A DNA stretch of 64,000 nt from assembly GCA_001683735.1 (NCBI GenBank), contig LUGG01000007.1:372001-436000 (forward strand), written 5' to 3'. Within the stretch, counting starts at the first letter, position 1. Each line of letters opens with the position of its first letter. This DNA comes from Grifola frondosa. Its lineage: Eukaryota > Basidiomycota > Agaricomycetes > Polyporales > Grifolaceae. Below the pieces are notes generated by a model. It was not told the origin of the DNA. It worked only from the letters and a program-made list of their open reading frames with translations, and made no database searches. Below, piece after piece: positions 35,533 to 44,585 of the stretch. The position numbers were made by a program, and so were the translations under genes.

Positions 35533-37295
35533 ATGGCTTCACCTGCTAACCTCCTGGAGATCGAGAGGACCGCTGGCGACAAGAAGGACTCGAGCTATAT
35601 CATCAGGCTCAAGTCTGGTGTAGACAAGTCCGTGCACCTTACATGGCTCCGGGAACGCCTCAGCAGGAACAGCGAGATTACGCACGACTATCACTCCGGC
35701 TTTCTCAATGCGTTTGCTGGCAAATTCGACGAAGAAACATTGAATTTCCTTCGTGCCTCTCCTGACGTGGAAAATATCTCTGAGGTGCTGAGTTCTCGTA
35801 TACATCTGGTACCATTACTAACTTCCATCCCTGAGTTCAGGATCCTATCGTGCAAGGCTTCCAAACCCAGTGAGTCGACCTGTCTTTCTTGATTTCGGTC
35901 CTTGCGTTAATGATTTTCTCACTTAGGAATAATGCGCCTTGGGGCCTCAACCGCATAAGCCAGGGTCCTCCTCTTGCAAACCAAAATCCGTTCGACACAA
36001 ACTTCATCTACACGTTCAACGCTAATCCTGGATACGGTGTCGACATCTACGTCCTAGGTTAGTTCCTTTCATGCGTTTCACTGCTAATTTCATTGATTGG
36101 AACGTGGTCGTCAGACACTGGCGTGCTCATCTCCCATGTGAGTCTTGCATTGCATTAGCAAGTTGCTTAACGCTGACTTCGCACCTAAAGAGCGAGTTCT
36201 TAACTCGTGCCACATGGGGATACTCTGCTCCTGGATTGCCTGTATGTCTCAACGTCTCGCTCAGCTCAACTTTAGCTCCGAAAAAATGACATTGTAACGC
36301 AGGCGCAAGACGACAATGGTCATGGCACAGGAGTGGCTGGAGTGGCATGTGGCGCCTACTGCGGCGTTGCCAAGAGCTCGATGCTCATTGCCGTTAAAGT
36401 CTTGGATTTTGCAAAGTATGTATCATGCGCACAATGTGCCGACAGATCTTAACAAAGAACCAATAAACAGCACAGGAACTACGAGCAACATGTGAGACAG
36501 GTACAATACACGCTGACATTTGTGCTGATCGCTTCATTTGGGATTTAGCATTGCGGGCATGGATTATGTCTGGAACGCCGCCCGGGCGTCAGGCAGACCG
36601 TCCATCGTTAACATGAGTTTAGGTGGACCGGGCAACACCTCACAAGACAATGCCGTCCTGGCTGTGCGTCGCCTTTGTGAGGAGGTATAGCACAGAGCTC
36701 ACAGTTGTTTCCAGCTCACTCAAGCCGGGATCCATGTCGTCGCTGCAGGGGGAATAGCAACGTACGTGTATTGGCTTGTAGTGTTTTCCAAGATCTAACG
36801 GTGCGTCATGAATGCATCGTGCTGCAGATTGACGCCGGTGGTATCAGTCCAGCGCGTTCAGACTACTGCACCACCGTTGGAGCGACTGACATCGGAGATG
36901 CCAGATGGGTGGACTCCAATTACGGATCCGTGCTCGATGTCTTTGCTCCTGGTGTCAACATATACACTGCATCCAAAGATAATGCCGCCGCAATGACGTG
37001 GGCCACTGGCACTTCATTTGCCGCTCCTTTTGTATGTATGCACCTTCCGTATGCATCAATAGTTCGCTGAATTGCGGATACCATTAGGTTACCGGTATCA
37101 TCGCGTACTTCATCAGTCAGCTGGGCAACAAGACACCGGCAGACATGATCATATTTGTGCGGGATAACGCTCTTCGCAACGTTTTGACGAACATGCGTAA
37201 GGGCCTACTTCTAGCACACATTTGTCATTCTCTGATGATAGCTACCCCTTAGCTTTTGGCACGGTCAACCTGCTCGCGAACAATGGTCATCTGTG
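35533..37295 (+). pseudogene. Subtilisin-like serine protease (S8), copy A, one-base deletion
   Basis: Proteinase K-like layout. An I9-type propeptide ('SYIIRLKSGVDKSVHLTWLR', 'AFAGKFDEETLNFL') is followed by the catalytic Asp in 'DTGVLISH' (near 36115), His in '[14 protein letters not shown]' (near 36320) and Ser in 'ATGTSFAAPFV' (near 37010). Splicing in phase gives 'QDxNNAPWGLNRIS' and 'STGTTSNIIAGMDYVWN'-like joins. The oxyanion segment, 'VVAAAGNSN' in copy C, reads GCAGGGGGAATAGCAAC here instead of GCAGCGGGGAACAGCAAC: one base is missing near 36752, which shifts the frame into the next exon. Without correction the Ser exon is out of frame. There is no signal peptide: the protein starts 'MASPANLLEIERTAGDKKDS'. 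It could be a pseudogene or a consensus error at a G run. Confidence 0.85.
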
Positions 37296-38104
37296 AAGTA
37301 ACAATGCACCCGACGAAGCGTGTTTTAGTTAATGTGTTCTATTTACAAATCTGTCCTATGTGTTCCTGTCATTCTGCTTTCATAGGCAATTGATAATATG
37401 CGTCGTGCACGGTCCACGCTACTCACCTCCCGCATCCTCCAACGCATCCTTGCTGTACAATACACGTCATCAATGTACCACCCTCAACGCGCAGCTGCCC
37501 ACCACCGCCCGTGCAAACCGCCCATCATCCGGCATCCTCATACCGGCCACCGTAAGGAACTTCGCGATAAGTTGGAGCGCACGCGCGAACTGCGGCGTGG
37601 GTGGTGAACGACGGGCGAATCGCTGGAAGGGCTGCAGGAGCAAGCAGACATGAATGAAGAAAGGCGGCGCCGAGGATTCGTCCACGAAGAGATTACGGCT
37701 GGCGTTGGCGAAGCGCGCGCCACTGGACCAGATTACGAAACTTCCTACCGAGCTAGTTCCACCCCACCTCCATCATATCGTACCTATCAATATCGGTTGT
37801 TGACCAGGACTCTCACTATTAGCGTGTCTAGCTCGGGTGTTGCACCCAATTTCATACATGTAGAGAAGTTGTCTGGCCGTCGATTTCGTTTCGATCCTTG
37901 CGGCACCTTAATTGGACAAATTCTGATTTTACGTAAGCCTCCCACAGGCGCTGAACGGGATCAATGCGAACCGTGTGGATCAAAGTTTGCCTGCTTCTTG
38001 AAGGTGCCATTCTATTCACAGTGTGTGGCTTTGTGCCACAACAGTCCTGGAATTTCTGGTGGTCACATGTCCCCTGTGTAATGCACCTCGACGTATGTGC
38101 CGTT

Positions 38105-38117
38105 GACGTATTACGTC
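38105..38117. promoter_or_regulatory. GACGTATTACGTC near-palindrome, protease B promoter
   Basis: Identical to the element in unit 1, 380 bases before the protease B start. The neighbouring 18-base palindrome has decayed in this unit. Confidence 0.33.
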
Positions 38118-38437
38118 CTCTTGCTTCGATTTCAACCTTGCAGGAACCGAAGTAGGTCTAAGTAAGTTCAGTGGCGCGCTCTTCGTTCGGAGGAACAATG
38201 CAGGACGAATTTTATTCGTCAAAGCCCAGGTCACAAGCACAGTGCACTCTCTGCGCACGCTCTGCACCAGGTCTTCCGACATATCAGCTGGCAGTCTCGA
38301 ACTCAGAGTCCTGCTGCCACTTCTGACAGTTCTTCTGTGCTTGAATGGAACTGGAAATTGGAATGACTATCGTTCGACCTTCCGATAGCTCAGGTGGGCC
38401 GACGACTCGTCTTGCGTCATTCAGCCACATCTAATAA

Positions 38438-38446
38438 TATATAAAG
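38438..38446 (+). promoter_or_regulatory. TATA box of protease B
   Basis: TATATAAAG 47 bases before the ATG at 38485. Confidence 0.6.
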
Positions 38447-38484
38447 AGGCTCAGGAGAGTCTCTTACATTCTGCATAACACGCC

Positions 38485-40259
38485 ATGACTTCTTCTGTTA
38501 ACCTACTGGAGATCGAGAGGACCGCTGGCGACAAGAAGGACTCGAGCTACATCGTCAGGCTCAAGCCTGGTGTAGACAAGTCCTTGCACCTTACTTGGCT
38601 CCGGGAACGCCTCAGCAGGAACAGCGAAATCACGCATGACTATACCTCTGGTTTCCTCAATGCGTTCGCTGGCAAATTCGACGAAGAAACGCTGAATTTG
38701 CTTCGTGCCTCGCCTGACGTGGAAAATATTTCTGAGGTGCTGAGTTCTCGTGTACATCTGGTACAGTTACTAACTTCAGTCCCTGATTTCAGGACTCCAT
38801 CGTGCAAGGCTTCCAAACCCAGCAGTCCACTTATCTTTCTCTATGTCGGTCCTTGCATTAATGATTTTGTGACTTAGAGATAATGCGCCTTGGGGCCTCA
38901 ACCGCATAAGTCAAGCGCCTCCTCTTGCAAACCAGAATCCGTTTGACACGAACTTCGTCTACACGTACAACGCTAATCCTGGATATGGCGTCGACATCTA
39001 TGTCATGGGTTGGTTCCTTTCACACATCTCACTGCTATTTTCATTGACTGAGATACGATTGTCAGACACTGGCGTGCTCATCTCCCATGTGAGTCTTGTA
39101 TTGCATCCGCAAGTTGTCCGATCTTGAGTTCTCGCCTGAAGACCGAGTTCTTCGGCCGTGCTACATGGGGTACTCTGCTCCCGGATTACCTGTACGTACC
39201 AATGTCTCCCTTGACTGCATTTTTAGCTACAGATAAATGACCATGAAAATCGTAGACGCAAGATGACAATGGTCATGGCACGGGAGTGGCCGGAATAGCA
39301 TGCGGCACTTACTATGGCGTCGCCAAGAGCTCGATGCTCATTGCCGTTAAGGTCTTGGATTTTGCAGGGTGCGTACCATGCGCAGAATATGCCTACATAT
39401 CTTGACAAAGAGCCCCCCAATAGTACAGGAACTACGAGCAACATGTGAGACAGTGCAGCACGCATTGATATTTCCATTGATCACTTCACTTGGAATTCAG
39501 CATTTCGGGTATGGAGTATGTCTGGAATACCGCACGAGCGTCAGGTAGACCGTCCGTCGTTAACATGAGCTTTGGTGGATCGGGCAACACCTCGGAAGAT
39601 AATGCCGTCCTGTCGGTGCGCCACCTTTGTGAGGGAGGTATATCAACAGAGCTAACAATGTTTTCAGCTCACTCAAGCCGGGATCCACGTCGTCGCCGCA
39701 GCGGGGAACAACAATGTATGTATATTAGCTTGTAGTATGTTCCAAGATCTAACAGTGCGTCATGAATACCTCGCGCTGCAGATTGACGCCGGTGGTATCA
39801 GTCCAGCGCGTTCAGACTACTGCACTACCGTTGGAGCGACTGACATCGGAGATGCCAGATGGGTGGACTCCAATTACGGATCCGTGCTCGATGTCTTTGC
39901 TCCTGGTGTCAACATACTCACCGCAAGCAAAGATAGTACCACCGAAACGTGGTGGGCCACTGGAACTTCATTTGCCGCTCCTCATGTATGCATGCGTTTT
40001 CCGGATGCATTGGATAAACTTGCTGAATCGCGGCTACCTCCAGGTCACCGGGATCATCGCATATTTCATCAACTTGCTGGGCAACAAGACACCGGCAGAC
40101 ATGATCGTATTCGTGCGGGATACCGCTCTCCGCAACGTCCTCACCAACATTCGTAAGAGCCTACTTCTCGCACATGTCGTCACATTCGAATTTTCTAATA
40201 ATGGTTATCTCTTAGCTTTGGGCACTGTCAATCTGCTCGCCAACAACGGCCAGCAGTGA
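38485..40259 (+). pseudogene. Subtilisin-like serine protease (S8), copy B, two defects
   Basis: Same architecture as copy A ('MTSSVNLLEIERTAGDKKDS' start, [10 protein letters not shown], 'GTSFAAPHV'; the His after AAP is the usual residue, unlike Phe in A and C). Two defects show against copies A and C. The donor after 'QGFQT' reads GCAGTC where copy A has GTGAGTC, so normal splicing is doubtful. In the exon with 'GRATWGYSAPG' a base is missing at about 39171 (TGGGGTACT against TGGGGATACT), which shifts the frame before the catalytic His exon. Donor 'GTTGGT' before the Asp exon is also weaker than in A and C. Likely a pseudogene, unless the deletion beside a G run is a sequence error. Confidence 0.82.
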
Positions 40260-41170
40260 ACAGTGATGCGGCACCCGACAAAGCCTGAGTTAGTCAATGT
40301 GTACTATTACATCTTACCCACGAATCTGTTATATGTACTCCTATCATTCTGGTTCCATAAGAGAATTGATGATATGTGTCGCGCACGGTCCACACTAAGT
40401 CTCACCTCCGGCATCCTCGAACGCCTTTTTGACCTACAAATACACAGTTGGAAGCGCCGACTGCCGTTGGCTGAACCCTTGCTTGGGAGTCTCGAGTTAA
40501 GACATCCAGTAGGTTCATGAAAGGAAATACATTTCAACTTATTTGCACAAGAGATATTGTAAACGAAACGAGCTTCAGTACTATAGAAGATGTGATATCC
40601 TTAAACGTCCTGGCCAATGAAACTTGCGCGCTCGTCAATTGGTTCTCATGAATTATGCCCCGCTTGTCAAGCAAGGGCATCAACAATGTACCACCCTCAA
40701 TGCACGGCTGCCCACAAACTGCCCATCGTCCAGCACCCACATATGGAACGCTGCAAGGCCCTTCGCAATTTTGACCGCCGCTGCACGGGCGCACTGCTAG
40801 CCTGTGGTTCCTACCGTTGAGCTTCGTGTGGATCACGAATCACAGGTGAATCGCCGGAAGGGCTGCAGGAGCAAGCAGACATGAGTGAAGAAAGGCGGAG
40901 CTGACTCGGATTCGTCGAAGACTCGATTGCGGTGGAACTTGCTGGCGTTGGCGAAGTACGCGCCACTGGACCAGATTACGAAACTTCCTACCGAGCTGGT
41001 CCAACGTACCTCCGTCATATCATGCCTACGATTGGCTGTTGACCTCTCACTGTCAGCGTGTCCAGCTCGAGCGTTGCGGGGGGAAATCTGATAACTTCAT
41101 GGTTCGTCAAGATGTTCTATTCGCGTTGTATGGCTTCATGCCACAACAGTCCGGGAAGTGGTGATCACAA

Positions 41171-41188
41171 GTGCACTGCGCAGTGCAC
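41171..41188. promoter_or_regulatory. Perfect 18-base palindrome, protease C promoter
   Basis: GTGCACTGCGCAGTGCAC equals its own reverse complement. It lies 354 bases before the ATG and 20 bases before the GACGTATTACGTC element. Confidence 0.4.
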
Positions 41189-41207
41189 TCTCGGTGTATG
41201 TGCCCTC

Positions 41208-41220
41208 GACGTATTACGTC
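41208..41220. promoter_or_regulatory. GACGTATTACGTC near-palindrome, protease C promoter
   Basis: Third identical copy of the bZIP-like element, 334 bases before the ATG. Confidence 0.35.
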
Positions 41221-41485
41221 CTCTTGTTTCGATTTCAACCTTGTAAGAGCTGAAGTAGGTTCAACGGCGGCTCTTCGTTCGGAGCAAGAATGCAAGGACA
41301 TTTATATTCCTCAAAACGGCGGTCACAGGGCATGATCTGCACTGTGCCTTCCCGGTAAACTCTCGAACTCTGGGTACCACTCCTGACATTTCTGCTTTGA
41401 ATGGCACTGGAATGACTATCGTTCAACATCCGACCGCTCGGGTGGGCCGACGAGTCGTCTTGTGCCATTCAACTCCACCTAATAA

Positions 41486-41494
41486 TATATAAAG
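41486..41494 (+). promoter_or_regulatory. TATA box of protease C
   Basis: TATATAAAG 48 bases before the ATG at 41542. Confidence 0.6.
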
Positions 41495-41541
41495 GGACCC
41501 GAGAGCGATTTTTACTTCAGGACCTCCCTGCTTAACACGCC

Positions 41542-43307
41542 ATGGCTTCATCTGATAACCTACTGGAGATCGAGAGGACCACTGGCGACAAAAAGGACTC
41601 GAGCTACATTGTCAGGCTCAAGCCTGGTGTAGACAAGTCCTTGCACCTTACTTGGCTCCGGGAACGCCTCAGCAGGAACAGCGAAATTACGCATGACTAT
41701 GCCTCTGGCTTCCTCAATGCGTTCGCTGGCAAATTCGACGAAGAAACGCTGAATATGCTTCGTGCCTCGCCTGACGTGGAAAATATCTCTGAGGTGCTGA
41801 GGCCTTGCGCGCGTACGTTTGATACCGTTACTAACATCTGTCCTTGATTTCAGGATTTCATCGTACAAGGCTTCCGAACACAGCGAGTCGACCTGTCTTT
41901 CTTCATATCTGTCCTCGCGTTAATGATGTTCTCACTTAGGGATAATGCGCCTTGGGGCCTCAACCGGATAAGCCAGGGTCCTCCCCTTGCAAATCAGAAT
42001 CCGTTCGCCACGAACTTCGTCTACACGTACAACAATAATCCTGGATACGGCGTGGACATCTACGTCCTGGGTTAGTTCCTTTCACACATTTCACTGCTAT
42101 TTTCATTGACTGGGATGTGATTGTCAGACACTGGCGTGCTCACCTCCCATGTGAGTCTTGTATTGCATCAGCAAGTTGCCCGACCTTGACTTCGCGCCTG
42201 AAGACCGAGTTCTTCGGTCGTGCCACATGGGGATACACCGCTCCCGGGTTGCCTGTACGTGTCAGAGTCTCCATCTTATCTACAGACAAGTAATAAACCC
42301 AATGCAGGCGCAAGATGACAATGGTCATGGCACGGGAGTGGCTGCAGTGGCATGCGGCACTTACTACGGCGTTGCTAAGAGCTCAATGCTCATTGCCGTT
42401 AAAGTCTTTGATTCCGCGAGGTACGTGCCATGTGTACAATGTACCCGCAGACCTTGACAAATAGCCCATAAAAATAGCACAGGGACTACGAGCAACGTGT
42501 GAGATAGGTGCACCACACATTGATATTTGTACTGATCACTTCATTTGGGATGATTCAGTCTTTCAGGTATGGAGTATGTCTGGAACGCCGCGCGAGCATC
42601 AGGTAGACCGTCTGTTGTTAACATGAGCTTTGGTGAATCCGCCAACACCTCGATAGACAATGGCGTCTTGTCGGTGCGCCACCTTTGTGAGGGAGGTATA
42701 TCACAGAGCTAACAGTGTTTCCAGCTCACTCAAGCCGGAATCCACGTCGTCGCTGCAGCGGGGAACAGCAACGTACGTGTATTGGCTTGTAATGTGTTCC
42801 AAGATCTAACAGTGTGTTATGAATGCGTCGCGCTGCAGATTGACGCCGGTGGTATCAGTCCAGCGCGTTCACAACATTGCACTACCGTTGGAGCGGCCAA
42901 CATCGGAGATGCCAGATGGGCGAACTCCAACTACGGATTCGTGCTCGATGTCTTCGCTCCCGGCGTCGACATACTCACTGCATCCAAAGATAGTATCACT
43001 GCAACGCAGTGGGCCACTGGAACTTCGTTTGCCGCTCCTTTCGTATGTATGCACGTTCTGTATGCATTGAATAAGCTCGCTGAATCACAGCTACCTCCAG
43101 GTCACCGGTATCATCGCGTCCTTTATCAGCCAACTGGGCAACAAGTTACCTGCAGAGATGATCTTATTTGTGCGGGAGGCCGCTCTGCGCGACATCCTGA
43201 CGGACATTCGTAAGGGCCTACTTCTAGCACGTTTGTCATTCTCTGATGATGGCTACCTCTTAGCTTTTGGCACGGTCAATCTCCTTGCGAACAATGGGCA
43301 TCAGTGA
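41542..43307 (+). CDS. Subtilisin-like serine protease (S8), copy C, intact
   Basis: The complete copy. The N-terminus 'MASSDNLLEIERTTGDKKDS' has no signal peptide. An I9-type propeptide extends to about residue 95, then exons join in phase: 'DFIVQGFRTQ' to 'DNAPWGLNRISQGPPLANQN', 'DTGVLTSH' (Asp), 'TEFFGRATWGYTAPGLP', '[20 protein letters not shown]' (His), 'GTTSN' to 'VLSGMEYVWNAARASGRPS', 'LTQAGIHVVAAAGNSN' (oxyanion hole Asn), 'WATGTSFAAPF' (Ser) and 'FGTVNLLANNGHQ', stop at 43305. The intron after 'GFRTQ' begins GCGAGT, so it would be a GC-AG intron. Lack of a secretion signal suggests a cytosolic or vacuolar protease, or secretion by another route. The fold and triad are certain, the role is not. 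Confidence 0.9.
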
Positions 43308-44080
43308 ACAGCGAGGCGCACGACGAATTCTGTGTTGACCAATGTATACGATTACATATTGCAGACGAATATGTCCTATATGCTCCTTTCAAATCCCCGT
43401 TGGGGCCAAGCCCCGTGGTATTACTATTTGGTCCTATTATTCTGCTTCCATTAAGGCGATTGATAATCTGTGTTGTGTACGACCCATGCCATTCACCTGC
43501 GGTATCCTCGAACGCCTTCTTAATCTACAGACACATCGCCAATGTACCGCCTTCAATGTGAGCTGCTCACTCACCGCTCGTGCAAACTGTCCATCGTCCA
43601 GCACCCTCATACCGATCGTCGCAAGGCAGACATGAGTGAAGAAAGGCGGAGCTGAGGATTCGTAGATGAAGAGATTACCGTTGAACTTGCTGGCGTTGGC
43701 GAAGTACGCACCACTTAATCAGATTGCGAAACTCCCTACCGAGCTGGTCTCCGGCATATCATGCCTACGATTGGCTGTTGACCAGGAATCTCACTGTTAG
43801 CGTGTCTAGGTTGAGCATTGCACCCAATTTCATACATGCAAAGCAGTTGTTTGATGTCAATTTCATTGAGATCCTTGCGACATCTTCAAAATTCGGACAA
43901 ATTCTGGCTCACACGGATGCTGAGGGGGGAAATCCGATACGTTCATAGTTCGCCAAGATGTTCTATTCACATTGTGTGGCATTCGTGCCACAACAGTCCT
44001 GGAAGTGGTGATCACAACCTTGTAAGAGCCGAAGTAGGTTCAGTGGCGGCTCCTCGTTCAGAAAAAGAATGCAAAAAAAA
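43308..44080. other. Protease C 3' flank and partial fourth unit
   Basis: Matches the other 3' flanks, then the bromodomain-exon remnant and part of the promoter segment, and stops before any TATA box or protease. Confidence 0.75.
43654..44080 (+). repeat. Tandem unit 4, partial, no protease
   Basis: Homology to 34757-35280 stops near 44080 in an A-rich stretch. The segment with the 18-base palindrome and the GACGTATTACGTC element is missing here: GTGATCACAA is followed directly by CCTTGTAAGAGC. Confidence 0.75.
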
Positions 44081-44585
44081 TTTTGTTCCGCTACCCCTGG
44101 TAGCGGGTCTTCAACCTGATCGGCCTGACCAACTTTCATCGCTGGTCAGGAATCCAAGGGAGGTCCGCCGCAGGCGGCGCGAAAAAAGCGCTCGGTGCCC
44201 CATATGGAAGGCGCTAGTGTTGCCACGGCTCGACTCAAGAGCCGCTAGCCGCTTGGACCGAACCAATAATTAGCCAAGCCGAACCGTTCGGACGGCTTTG
44301 CCAGCCACGGCTAATCGACGGGCGGCTAGCCGACCCGACCGGTCTTTGAGCCGCTTGAGCCATGGTTCGATTTCCTTATTTGTCTGTCTCAGCTTCACCT
44401 CGAGAAGTTACTCAACGACACGCCAACGACACGCGCAGCGGCTTGCGAGCCCTGTCGACAAGGACCAGCCACTAGAGGGTCACTTGCGGCACACAAAGCA
44501 ATGGCCAATTTGACCCTACAGTTCTATTTAGGCCGCACACAGAGGTACATGGCTACCTCTCCCACATGACTGAACACGCTTGTAG
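44081..44585. other. GC-rich sequence with short inverted repeats, no gene
   Basis: Contains several copies of GGCTAGCCG/CGGCTAGC-like words (44210-44350) and the palindrome CCGAACCGTTCGG near 44280. It separates the protease array from the FHA pseudogene. No frame of interest. Confidence 0.5.

Larger units (their letters stand above)
34757..37671 (+). repeat. Tandem unit 1 (bromodomain 3' end + promoter + protease A)
   Basis: First of three and a half tandem units. It starts inside the last exon of the bromodomain gene and ends where the same exon fragment ('GCGCCACTGGACCAGATTAC') is about to recur near 37730. Edges are approximate. Confidence 0.8.
37296..38484. other. Spacer: protease A 3' flank, bromodomain-exon copy, protease B promoter
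   Basis: The first 370 bases match the 3' flanks of proteases B and C. Around 37672-37800 a copy of the bromodomain gene's last exon recurs ('LAKRAPLDQITKLPTELV' frame, now without the rest of the gene). The remainder matches the 34900-35530 promoter segment. Confidence 0.75.
37672..40906 (+). repeat. Tandem unit 2 (bromodomain-exon remnant + promoter + protease B)
   Basis: Second copy of the unit, about 3.2 kb. The bromodomain fragment has no ATG of its own and is a passenger. Confidence 0.8.
40260..41541. other. Spacer: protease B 3' flank, bromodomain-exon copy, protease C promoter
   Basis: Same order as the 37296-38484 spacer, but with extra sequence around 40440-40860. The bromodomain-exon remnant is at about 40907-41040. 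Confidence 0.75.
40907..43653 (+). repeat. Tandem unit 3 (bromodomain-exon remnant + promoter + protease C)
   Basis: Third copy of the unit, about 2.7 kb. It holds the only protease gene that reads through. Confidence 0.8.

Noticed and set aside
37672..37800. Bromodomain-exon copies read as separate small genes (also near 40907 and 43654)
   Set aside because: They match only the last 40 codons or so of the parent gene and lack a start, so they are passenger fragments of the tandem unit.
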